From: Lewinellaceae bacterium
GTDB taxonomy: Bacteria; Bacteroidota; Bacteroidia; Chitinophagales; Saprospiraceae
NCBI GenBank assembly: GCA_020636075.1
Contig: JACJYO010000001.1
Location: 806,001 to 870,000, forward strand
Reading direction: 5' to 3'
Length of the DNA stretch: 64,000 nt
Below are positions 45,087 to 52,934 of the stretch, one piece after another. How positions within the stretch are numbered: position 1 is the stretch's first letter; each line of letters opens with the position of its first letter. Both the position numbers and the translations under genes were made by a program. The notes below the pieces were generated by a model. It was not told where the DNA came from and searched no databases. It saw only the letters and a program-made list of their open reading frames with translations.

Positions 45087-46118
45087 TTAGATTGAAATAG
45101 CGTCTTTTTGTGCTTTTTCGGCGCTTTGTTTTAAAATGCCCTGCTCCAGCAAATACTCAGCAATCTGGATAGCGTTTGTGGCGGCACCTTTGCGCAGGTT
45201 ATCCGATACCACCCACATATTCAGGGTTTTAGCCTGGCTTTCATCGCGGCGCAGGCGACCGACAAACACAGCGTCTTTGTCCTGCGCATCGAGCGGCATG
45301 GGATACTTCAACGCGGCCGGATTGTCGTGCACTACCACACCGGGCGCTTTAGCCAGCAGGTCGCGCACCTCATCCAGGTCAAATTCCTGTTCGAACTCTA
45401 CGTTCACCGCTTCCGAATGTCCGCCCATGACCGGCACGCGCACTGTGGTTGCGGTTACGCCAATGGTATCGTCCCCCATGATCTTTTTGGTTTCGAGCAC
45501 CATTTTCATTTCTTCTTTTGTGTAGCCGTTTTCCAGAAAAACGTCGATATGCGGCAGCAAATTCAAGTCAATCTGATAGGGGTAAGCATTTTCGCCAGTT
45601 CTCCCGGCTCGTTCGTTCATTAATTGCTCTACCGCCTTGACGCCGGTTCCGGTAACCGATTGATAGGTACTGACGACCACCCGCCGGATGGTGTACCGGT
45701 CGTGAAGCGGCTTGAGTGCCACCACCATCTGGATGGTGGAACAATTCGGGTTGGCGATGATTTTATCTTCCGGAGTAAGCACTTGAGCATTTACTTCCGG
45801 GACAACGAGTTTTTTCCCGGGATCCATACGCCAGGCGCTGGAGTTGTCGATCACCGTAGTGCCAACTTCCGCAAACTTGGGGGCCCAGGCCAGGGAAGTG
45901 CTTCCTCCGGCGCTGAAAATAGCCACATCGGGCCGAAGGGCTACAGCATTCTCCAAACTCACGATGGTGTAATCTTTGTTTTTGTACCGGATGGACTTGC
46001 CCACCGAACGCTCGGAAGCAACCGGAATCAATTCCGTGATTGGGAAATTGCGCTCGCTGAGCACCTGAAGCATTTTTGTGCCGACCAGCCCTGTGGCGCC
46101 TACAACTGCTACTCGCAT
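45087..46118 (-). CDS. asd: Aspartate-semialdehyde dehydrogenase
   Basis: 343 residues, usual length. Converts aspartyl-4-phosphate to aspartate semialdehyde with NADPH, the branch point to lysine/diaminopimelate, threonine and methionine. NADP-binding start MRVAVVGATGLVGTKMLQVL, catalytic C126 in ANPNCSTIQM, substrate residues in QSVTGTGVKAVEQL, and the base His in VPVMGGHSEAVNVEF. Complete enzyme. It diverges from psd with a 120-nt gap that holds an exact -7 box for asd. Confidence 0.96.
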   Translation of the reverse strand: MRVAVVGATGLVGTKMLQVLSERNFPITELIPVASERSVGKSIRYKNKDYTIVSLENAVALRPDVAIFSAGGSTSLAWAPKFAEVGTTVIDNSSAWRMDPGKKLVVPEVNAQVLTPEDKIIANPNCSTIQMVVALKPLHDRYTIRRVVVSTYQSVTGTGVKAVEQLMNERAGRTGENAYPYQIDLNLLPHIDVFLENGYTKEEMKMVLETKKIMGDDTIGVTATTVRVPVMGGHSEAVNVEFEQEFDLDEVRDLLAKAPGVVVHDNPAALKYPMPLDAQDKDAVFVGRLRRDESQAKTLNMWVVSDNLRKGAATNAIQIAEYLLEQGILKQSAEKAQKDAISI

Positions 46119-46157
46119 TTTATGGTGTTTGTGTGATTGAGTGATTGTGTGGGCCGC

Positions 46158-46165
46158 AAAGATAC
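46158..46165 (-). promoter_or_regulatory. TAnnTTTG box before asd
   Basis: Minus strand TATCTTTG, exact -7 box, 40 nt upstream of the asd ATG; no -33 match seen. Confidence 0.45.
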
Positions 46166-46238
46166 ATGGTAAAATTTCGAATCAGCTTATGGAAATACGT
46201 TGAAATGGCGACCTTTGCGCCGCAATAATCGATACACT

Positions 46239-46895
46239 ATGATTTTTCGTATTCACAAAGAGGGATATGCCATCCTCGCTGCGGTCGGTATTTTCCTGCT
46301 TTCCCTGAATGCAGCCTTGTGGGTCCTTGATCAGCTGTACTTCTGGCCGGTGGCCGTGCTTTCGCTGATACTTTACGGCTTTATTCTGCAATTCTTTCGG
46401 AACCCGGTTCGCGAAATTCCTGTTAAGAACAATCAACTGGTTTATGCTCCGGCCGATGGACGAATTTGTGCCATCGAGGAGACCTACGAAGGTGAGTATT
46501 TTAAGGAAAAACGGCTTCAAATATCCATATTCATGTCGCCGCTCAACGTGCATGTAAACCGCAATCCGGTTTCAGGCCTCGTCAAATATTTCCGGTACCA
46601 CGCCGGAAAATACCTCGTTGCCTGGCATCCGAAAAGCAGTACAGAAAATGAACGAACCACCGTGGTTTACGATACCGGGTCGGCACAAGTGCTGATGCGC
46701 CAAATTGCCGGCGCAGTGGCCAAACGGATCAAATGGTACGTACAGGAAGGCAGTAAAGCTGAGCAGGGCGAGGATATGGGTTTTATTAAATTCGGCTCGC
46801 GCGTTGATTTATTTTTACCCATACATGCCAAAGTGGAAATAACCATGAATCAACAGGTTAAGGGAAATCAAACCCTGATCGCACGGCTTCCTTAA
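46239..46895 (+). CDS. psd: Phosphatidylserine decarboxylase, small archaeal/Bacteroidota type
   Basis: 218 residues. Makes phosphatidylethanolamine from phosphatidylserine at the inner membrane. An N-terminal hydrophobic hairpin (AILAAVGIFLLSLNAALWVL, FWPVAVLSLILYGFILQFF) precedes the catalytic part with FRNPVREIP, ADGRICAIE, FMSPLNVHVNRNP and the self-cleavage site G186-S187 in KFGSRVDLFLP, where Ser becomes the pyruvoyl group. ATG 46239 is chosen; the frame extends 13 codons upstream without similarity. lysS starts 50 nt downstream, so the pair may be cotranscribed. Confidence 0.92.
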   Translation: MIFRIHKEGYAILAAVGIFLLSLNAALWVLDQLYFWPVAVLSLILYGFILQFFRNPVREIPVKNNQLVYAPADGRICAIEETYEGEYFKEKRLQISIFMSPLNVHVNRNPVSGLVKYFRYHAGKYLVAWHPKSSTENERTTVVYDTGSAQVLMRQIAGAVAKRIKWYVQEGSKAEQGEDMGFIKFGSRVDLFLPIHAKVEITMNQQVKGNQTLIARLP

Positions 46896-46945
46896 GATGC
46901 CTGAATTGTTGATGTGTTCGCACAAAACTTGCCATTAAACACACC

Positions 46946-48475
46946 ATGACTGAACAAGAATTGCTCCGCCGGGAATCGCTGCAAAAACTGCGCGATCTCG
47001 GCATTGACCCCTACCCTGCCGAAATGTTTGAGGTAACCGCACAAGCGGCTGACATCCTTTCAAACTACCAGGAAGAAGAACTGGAAGATGGCAGCAAAAA
47101 CCGCCTGAACTATCAGGATGTTGCCCTTGCCGGCCGCATTATGGCTACCCGGGAAGCCGGGAAGGCGTTGTTTATGAACCTTCAGGACAGCAGCGGCCGC
47201 ATTCAGCTATACCTCCGGCGCGATGAGTTGAGCGACGGCGAGGATTTCACCTTTTTTGATGTTGTCCTTAAAAAACTGCTCGATTTGGGCGACTACGTAG
47301 GGGTTCAGGGTTATGCCTTTAAAACAAAAACCGGGGAAGTATCGGTCCGGGTGTTGAAATTCAAGATTTTATCAAAAAGCCTGCGTCCGCTGCCCATTGT
47401 GAAACGCGACGCAGAGGGCAATATTCACGACGCTTTCACCGACCCGGAACAGCGCTACCGCATGCGGTACGTAGACCTGACCGTCAATCCGGAACACCGG
47501 GAAATTTTCATCAAGCGGAGCAAATTGATCAAAACCATGCGGGCCTACCTCGACGAACTGGGTTTACTGGAGGTGGAAACGCCGATCCTGCAACCCATTC
47601 ACGGTGGCGCGGCAGCCCGCCCGTTCACGACCCACCACAATACGCTGGACATGAAATTGTACCTGCGGATTGCAAATGAGCTTTACCTCAAACGCCTGAT
47701 CGTCGGCGGCTTCGACGGGGTATATGAATTTGCCAAAATGTTCCGCAACGAAGGCATGGACCGGACCCACAACCCCGAGTTCACTGCACTGGAATTTTAT
47801 GTGGCGTACAAAGATTATATCTGGATGATGGGTATAACGGAGCAAATGCTCGAACGCGTGGCGCGCGCCCTCAGCCCGGATGGCAGTGCCACCGTGGAAG
47901 CCGGAGGGCATACACTCGACTTTTCCGGGCCGTACACCCGGCTCACCATGTTTGACGCCATCAAAAAATACACCGGCCTCGACGTGGAAAGCGTTTCCGA
48001 AAATGAACTCCGCGCCTATTGCAGCAAAGAACATATCGAGATTGACCCTTCCATGGGCAAGGCCAAATTGATCGACGAAATTTTTGGTGAAAAAGTGGAG
48101 GCGCACCTTATCCAGCCCACTTTTTTGATCGATTACCCGGTTGAAATGTCCCCGCTCACCAAAAAACACCGGAGTAAAGCCGGGCTGGTGGAGCGGTTTG
48201 AATTGTTCGTACTGGGCAAAGAAGTTGCCAACGCCTATTCCGAATTGAACGACCCGATTGACCAGCGCGAGCGCTTCGAAGACCAACTCCAATTGGCTGA
48301 ACGCGGCGATGAGGAAGCGATGGCCATGGATGAGGATTTCATTCGCGCGCTGGAGTATGGCATGCCGCCAACTTCAGGCATTGGTTTTGGCATCGACCGC
48401 CTGGCCATGTTGTTTACCGGGCAAACCAGCATCCAGGAAGTTTTGTTTTTCCCGCAAATGCGCCCGGAACATTAG
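46946..48475 (+). CDS. lysS: Lysine--tRNA ligase, class II
   Basis: 509 residues, full length. N-terminal OB-fold anticodon-binding domain (DVALAGRIMATREAGKALFM, DSSGRIQLYLRRDEL), then the class II core: motif 2 FRNEGMDRTHNPEFTALEFY with its conserved Arg and Glu, and motif 3 GIGFGIDRLAMLFTG. The lysine-specific ELNDP and YPVEMSPLTK stretches are present. No internal deletion. It lies 50 nt after psd; a hairpin (48540-48575) follows the stop. Confidence 0.97.
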   Translation: MTEQELLRRESLQKLRDLGIDPYPAEMFEVTAQAADILSNYQEEELEDGSKNRLNYQDVALAGRIMATREAGKALFMNLQDSSGRIQLYLRRDELSDGEDFTFFDVVLKKLLDLGDYVGVQGYAFKTKTGEVSVRVLKFKILSKSLRPLPIVKRDAEGNIHDAFTDPEQRYRMRYVDLTVNPEHREIFIKRSKLIKTMRAYLDELGLLEVETPILQPIHGGAAARPFTTHHNTLDMKLYLRIANELYLKRLIVGGFDGVYEFAKMFRNEGMDRTHNPEFTALEFYVAYKDYIWMMGITEQMLERVARALSPDGSATVEAGGHTLDFSGPYTRLTMFDAIKKYTGLDVESVSENELRAYCSKEHIEIDPSMGKAKLIDEIFGEKVEAHLIQPTFLIDYPVEMSPLTKKHRSKAGLVERFELFVLGKEVANAYSELNDPIDQRERFEDQLQLAERGDEEAMAMDEDFIRALEYGMPPTSGIGFGIDRLAMLFTGQTSIQEVLFFPQMRPEH

Positions 48476-48619
48476 AGGCCATCCAGGCATAAAATTTATA
48501 ATTAAATAACACCCCGAGGATTCCGAATAATAACCGGCCTTTCTTCAACACTGCTGTGTTTACATTTTGAAGAAAAAAACCGGCGCCGCACATTGTGCAT
48601 ATTTCATCAGACTTATCCA

Positions 48620-48654
48620 ACGGCCGCGTCTTTTTCAAGGCGCGGCCGTCGCTT
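48620..48654 (+). terminator. GC-rich hairpin upstream of the desaturase gene
   Basis: Stem ACGGCCGCG (48620-48628) with complement at 48641-48649, loop of 12 nt, followed by CGCTTTT. A second hairpin lies at 48540-48548/48567-48575 (TTTCTTCAA/TTGAAGAAA). Together they may end the psd-lysS transcript. Confidence 0.55.
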
Positions 48655-48712
48655 TTAAATTAGAATGCCCGGACAAAAGCACCTATTTTACCGGCTTAAA
48701 TAAATTTCAAGC

Positions 48713-49447
48713 ATGGTCATCTACGGTTTTTTTCTTGGACACTGGTTTAGCTCCATTTTCATTCAAACCTTCTTCCACCACCGCTACGCTTCGCACAAAA
48801 TGTTCACGATGAACAAGTTCTGGGAGCGTTTTTTTCACTTTTTCTCCTACGCTTCGCAGGGTTCATCCTTTTTAGTACCCAGGGCGTACGCCATCATGCA
48901 CCGGATGCACCATGCATTTTCGGATACCAAGCAGGATCCGCACTCACCGAATTTTTTCAAAGATGTCTTTGCAATGATGTGGCATACGGCCAAACTTTTC
49001 AATGACCTGATCAATAATAGAATCGAAGTTTCCAAGAAGTTTTTGGGCAATTACCCAACCTGGCCCTGGCTGGACCGATTTGGTAACTCCTGGGCTTCAC
49101 GCTTGATGTGGATGGCTGGATACATCATTTTTTACGTCTTTTTTGCTACTGCCTGGTGGATGTATTTGCTCTTGCCCCTCCACTTTTTAATGGGGCCGGT
49201 GCATGGCGCCATCGTCAATTGGTGCGGACACCGATATGGCTACCAGAACTATGATAATGGCGACGACTCCAGAAATTCGCTGCCTTTCGATGTCTTTTTG
49301 ATGGGCGAGTTATTTCAAAACAATCACCACAAGCATCCCAACCGGCCCAATTTTGCAGTAAAGCCCTGGGAATTTGATCCGATGTACCCGGTGTTGCGCC
49401 TGCTGCATTTTGTGCGGGTGATCAGGTTGCGGCGCGCGGATGCCTAG
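48713..49447 (+). CDS. Membrane fatty acid (acyl-CoA) desaturase
   Basis: 244 residues with membrane segments and the three histidine boxes of the di-iron desaturases: H23-RYAS-H28 (HHRYASHK), H63..H66-H67 (MHRMHHAFSD), and a third box NNHHKHPNRPNF near residue 205; an extra GHRYGYQNY lies between them. It should introduce a cis double bond in acyl chains at the inner membrane and so adjust fluidity. It is shorter than eukaryotic delta-9 enzymes but normal for this bacterial subgroup. The stop is only 4 nt from the stop of the convergent serine-hydrolase gene, leaving no room for a terminator. Confidence 0.92.
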   Translation: MVIYGFFLGHWFSSIFIQTFFHHRYASHKMFTMNKFWERFFHFFSYASQGSSFLVPRAYAIMHRMHHAFSDTKQDPHSPNFFKDVFAMMWHTAKLFNDLINNRIEVSKKFLGNYPTWPWLDRFGNSWASRLMWMAGYIIFYVFFATAWWMYLLLPLHFLMGPVHGAIVNWCGHRYGYQNYDNGDDSRNSLPFDVFLMGELFQNNHHKHPNRPNFAVKPWEFDPMYPVLRLLHFVRVIRLRRADA

Positions 49448-49451
49448 GAAT

Positions 49452-50711
49452 TTATTTTCGGATTTTGAAAGCACGCAAGTCCGGAGTCACCTTGCGCTTT
49501 CGGGAGCGCTCGTACGCGAGCACTGCCTGACCGAGTTTGCCGAGGAAAGGTATTCCCACCGATGCATAGTCGTAGCGATCATCGTTGAAAATGCCGTCGC
49601 TGTTACATAAAATGGTAGCGGCCAGGATAAATTCCGTGTTGTTTTCAAAATCAACGATGTAGGCCACATCGGTCAGCGTCCCGTAGGCGCCGCCTGTTTT
49701 GTTGAAGGAGCGAATTGAACCGTCAAGTGGAGTCTTGGGGTCACCAAAAACCAGGTACTCCACGGGGTATTTGGAAAACTGCACCGAATCGTATTTCGGG
49801 TAATCACACTCCCAGGGGAAAATGCCCATGTAATGCCGGATAAACCGGTAATCATCGGGGCTAAGGTCAAAGCGGTTTTCCGCCGGAACGGCTTCCGGAA
49901 AAATGACTGCCCGAAGCATTTTTTCCATGTCGGTCAGTGCAAACCAGTTTTTGGAACTGAAATCGAAAGGGCCGTCGATCAGTTGACCTTGATTATCCTG
50001 GTAGCCGGTGCCCTTCTGCAAACCCCTTTGAGGGTTCACCCAGTTGTTGGTATCCAGTTTCTCCGGGTACGCCCGGGAGTTGACTCCATCATTAAATGTG
50101 ATCGGGCTGGAATAACGGTTATCGCGCCCCGGGTAATTGAAGCGGTGCATAATGCCGGTTCGGGTGTAGCCCTTGCGATGGAGCGTTTGGTTGATATACT
50201 CCCGACCCAGAAATTCAAACAGGTGGTTGTAGGCAAGGTTATCGCTCACGGCAAAAATCTTGCGGATATCGTGTGCCAGGCTTGGTTTCTGCCCGGGAGC
50301 CGACGGATCGACGGAATAATTTTGTTGGAACGCCCGTACCGAATCCAGGGCGTATGCCGTGTTTTTGTTGAGCGTTGCTGCCCCTTCCCGTTTTAGTTGA
50401 TTGATGCGTTCGAGAGTGAGCAAGGCCAGCGGCATTTTGACGGTACTTGCCGGGTAGAAATACCGGGTTGAATCGACGTTCCAATAATAGCTGGTGAAAT
50501 GCGGCACCTGCCGGGCATCGCGATCGATCTGGGTGTAAATGATCTGTACTTCGTACAAATCAGGCCGCGCAAGCACGCTGTCGAAATCAGCGGCTTGCGC
50601 GGCGAGTATTTGATCCAGCGGGTTTTCCTTTTGCTGCGGCTTCAATGCACGGGTGGCGTGGCAGGCAACAAGCAGGCAAGCGCCAAACAGGAAAATCGCG
50701 AATCTTGACAT
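49452..50711 (-). CDS. Class A beta-lactamase-like serine hydrolase, lipoprotein
   Basis: 419 residues. Lipoprotein signal (MSRFAIFLFGACLLVAC, C17). The three penicillin-recognising motifs are clear: S89-T-V-K92 (PASTVKMPLA), S156-D-N158 (VSDNLAYNHL) and K338-T-G340 (SFNKTGGAYG). The SDN-KTG distance is about 180 residues, far more than the roughly 100 of class A enzymes, and I cannot find the omega-loop ExxLN glutamate that deacylates beta-lactams. It is therefore more likely a DD-peptidase-like or esterase-type envelope hydrolase than a true beta-lactamase. It starts 2 nt after the stop of the oxoamine synthase gene, so they are surely cotranscribed. ATG 50711 is chosen for the lipobox. Confidence 0.87.
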   Translation of the reverse strand: MSRFAIFLFGACLLVACHATRALKPQQKENPLDQILAAQAADFDSVLARPDLYEVQIIYTQIDRDARQVPHFTSYYWNVDSTRYFYPASTVKMPLALLTLERINQLKREGAATLNKNTAYALDSVRAFQQNYSVDPSAPGQKPSLAHDIRKIFAVSDNLAYNHLFEFLGREYINQTLHRKGYTRTGIMHRFNYPGRDNRYSSPITFNDGVNSRAYPEKLDTNNWVNPQRGLQKGTGYQDNQGQLIDGPFDFSSKNWFALTDMEKMLRAVIFPEAVPAENRFDLSPDDYRFIRHYMGIFPWECDYPKYDSVQFSKYPVEYLVFGDPKTPLDGSIRSFNKTGGAYGTLTDVAYIVDFENNTEFILAATILCNSDGIFNDDRYDYASVGIPFLGKLGQAVLAYERSRKRKVTPDLRAFKIRK

Positions 50712-50713
50712 TG

Positions 50714-51958
50714 CTAGATCAATGTTTCCGGTACAAAATTCCGGTAAGCGCCTGATTTGAGTTTTTCGCCTACGGCGGAAAAGGCGTCCAGTGTGATCCG
50801 GATATCTTCTTCGGTGTGCAAAGCCGTCGGGATGAGGCGCAGGATGATCATGCCTTTGGGAATGACCGGATAAACAACCATGGAACAAAAAACGCTATAG
50901 TTTTCGCGCAGGTCTTTCACCAGAGCCATCGCCTCTTCCAATTCACCGTGCATGTACACCGGGGTCACGCAGGTGTTGGTGTCGCCGATATCGAGGCCGC
51001 GGGCGCGAAGGCCGTCCTGCAGCATTCGAACGTTGTTCCAGAGCTGTTCACGCAGTTCCGGCTTGCTTTTGAGTAATTCAAAACGTTTGATCGCGCCTTC
51101 CACGAGTGGCATCGGGAGTGATTTTGCAAAGATTTGCGAGCGCATGTTGTAGCGCAGGTAGCGGATAATTTCTTTCGGGCCTGCGATGAAGGCACCGATG
51201 AGCGCCATGCTTTTGGCGAAGGTGCTGAAGTAAAGGTCAACTTCATCGATAACGCCTTGTTCTTCGGCAGCACCTGCGCCGGTTTTGCCGAGCATGCCGA
51301 AACCGTGTGCATCGTCGATCAGGAGGCGGAAATTGTAGGTGCCTTTGAGGGCAACGACTTCGCGCAGTTTGCCCTGATCGCCTCGCATTCCAAACACGCC
51401 TTCTGTGATCACGAGTATACCTCCGCCGGTTTCTTCAACAATTTTGGTAGCGCGTTCCAGGTTTTTGGCCAGGCTGGAAATGTCGTTGTGGGTGTAGGCA
51501 AAGCGTTTGCCCAAGTGCATGCGCACAGCATCAACGATGCAAGCATGGCTTTCGGCGTCGTACACAACAACGTCACGACGAGTCAGCAGCGAGTCGATAA
51601 CCGACATGATACCCTGATAGCCGTAATTGAGCAGGTAGCCGTCTTCCTTACCGACGAAGTGCGCCAGGTCTTGCTCCAGTTTTTTATGGAGTTTGGTCTC
51701 ACCGCTCATCATGCGGGCGCCCATTGGATAGGCAAGTCCCCAACGTGCAGCTGCATCAGCATCAGCTTTGCGTACTTCGGGGTGGTTGGCTAAGCCGAGG
51801 TAGTTATTGATGCTCCAGCAGATCATTTCTTTTCCGTTGAAGGACATGCGGTTGCCCAGTTCACCTTCCAACTGCGGGAACATGTAATACCCTTCGGCAA
51901 CCTCAGCGTATTGACCCAGGGGGCCTGCTTGTTCTAATATTCGATCAAAAAAATCCAT
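50714..51958 (-). CDS. Alpha-oxoamine synthase: serine palmitoyltransferase / cysteate acyltransferase-like
   Basis: 414 residues, PLP fold type I. PLP lysine K249 in YFSTFAKSMALIG, cofactor residues DDAHGFG (215-221) and H138 in DAESHACIVD. The family condenses an amino acid with an acyl thioester and releases CO2: 2-amino-3-ketobutyrate ligase, 8-amino-7-oxononanoate synthase, serine palmitoyltransferase, cysteate fatty acyltransferase. The N-terminus (GPLGQYAEVAEGYYMFPQLE, CWSINNYLGLANHPE) resembles the Bacteroidota long-chain-base enzymes rather than KBL or BioF, as far as I recall. Upstream lie a cysteine-synthase-like PLP enzyme and a JmjC-like oxygenase on the same strand, which favours cysteate as substrate (capnine synthesis). 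That choice is inference; the family is secure. Confidence 0.85.
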   Translation of the reverse strand: MDFFDRILEQAGPLGQYAEVAEGYYMFPQLEGELGNRMSFNGKEMICWSINNYLGLANHPEVRKADADAAARWGLAYPMGARMMSGETKLHKKLEQDLAHFVGKEDGYLLNYGYQGIMSVIDSLLTRRDVVVYDAESHACIVDAVRMHLGKRFAYTHNDISSLAKNLERATKIVEETGGGILVITEGVFGMRGDQGKLREVVALKGTYNFRLLIDDAHGFGMLGKTGAGAAEEQGVIDEVDLYFSTFAKSMALIGAFIAGPKEIIRYLRYNMRSQIFAKSLPMPLVEGAIKRFELLKSKPELREQLWNNVRMLQDGLRARGLDIGDTNTCVTPVYMHGELEEAMALVKDLRENYSVFCSMVVYPVIPKGMIILRLIPTALHTEEDIRITLDAFSAVGEKLKSGAYRNFVPETLI

Positions 51959-52041
51959 TTTATGTTGTTGAGTTTCAAAAAATGCAATTAAGGTTCTTCA
52001 GTCTGGGGATTTCTTTGGGGAACACAAGATCCCGGTAGGGA

Positions 52042-52899
52042 TCAAACCGTTTCTTCCATCGCCTCTTTGGCTCGCTTATGGGCCTGGTTTTCCTTCCAGG
52101 ATTTCCAGCGGGGGCCCATCACCGTATTCATGCCTTTATCGATGACAAAGTGCCGGGCAATATTCCAGAGGCCTTTTGCCTGAGTAAGGGCATTGTCGCG
52201 CGACCGCAGACTAATAGAGAACCCGCCGTCCATGTACACAATGTAGTGCCACCAAAGCGAGGGGATGTAGAGGGTTTCACCGTGATTGAGAATGGTTTCG
52301 TAGCCTACTGCCTTTTCGAGGGCCGGGTACTTTTCAAGATCGGGCTTAAGCGGATTGACGTGGCTCTGAACGGTGTAGGGATGTTGATATAAAAAGGGAT
52401 TTTGTTGTTGGTCAAACAACAAAATATGCTTGCGGGTCCAGAAATGGGTATGAAACACATTGGAACAGTCGATGTCGTAGTGCAGGTTGGTGACAGCGCC
52501 GGCACCTCCGAAAAACATAAACGGGTACTTGTCCACCCAACCATCGCAGATCGTTGGATTGCTGACGTCGTTGATCAGTTCGCGGGCATGGTCAAAAATA
52601 TTCCACAGGAAGATGCGGTACTCTGTCGGGCCATTTTGAATGAGGTCAAGATATTCGCCAAATTTCATGGTGATTTGGCTCTTCATGTAATTTGGCCCCG
52701 GTTTATGATAATCGGAGCCAATGATGGGCACATCCAGGTTGCCGTAGTTTTCTTTCAGGAATTCGAAGGTCCATTTCGTAGTAGCAGGCCAGTCTTTTGA
52801 GAGGTCTGTGAAGACAACAGGCCGCTTTGGCTTGAGGTAGTTTTCAATAAACTCCTCTCGGGTGAGGCCGGTGCGACGCTCAATCGGTATGCGTTTCAT
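52042..52899 (-). CDS. JmjC-like/cupin Fe(II)/2-oxoglutarate oxygenase
   Basis: 285 residues, cupin-8/JmjC fold. The metal triad is H140-x-D142 (NLHYDIDCSNVFH) and H218 (IPSLWWHYIVYM); N-terminal RPVVFTDLSKDWPA is the usual opening of the family (FIH/JMJD5-like). It should hydroxylate a substrate with O2 and 2-oxoglutarate in the cytosol; bacterial relatives act on proteins, small molecules or lipids. It sits between the cysteine-synthase-like gene and the oxoamine synthase gene. ATG 52899 is chosen; a TTG at 52941 would overlap the upstream stop. The gap to the next gene is 83 nt. Confidence 0.88.
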   Translation of the reverse strand: MKRIPIERRTGLTREEFIENYLKPKRPVVFTDLSKDWPATTKWTFEFLKENYGNLDVPIIGSDYHKPGPNYMKSQITMKFGEYLDLIQNGPTEYRIFLWNIFDHARELINDVSNPTICDGWVDKYPFMFFGGAGAVTNLHYDIDCSNVFHTHFWTRKHILLFDQQQNPFLYQHPYTVQSHVNPLKPDLEKYPALEKAVGYETILNHGETLYIPSLWWHYIVYMDGGFSISLRSRDNALTQAKGLWNIARHFVIDKGMNTVMGPRWKSWKENQAHKRAKEAMEETV

Positions 52900-52934
52900 G
52901 TACGTATGTTTAGGTTTGGATACTTCAGGCTGGT

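Noticed and set aside
50712..50888. 59-residue N-terminal extension of the serine-hydrolase gene
   Set aside because: It overlaps the oxoamine synthase gene and would hide the lipobox; the ATG at 50711 gives a proper signal.
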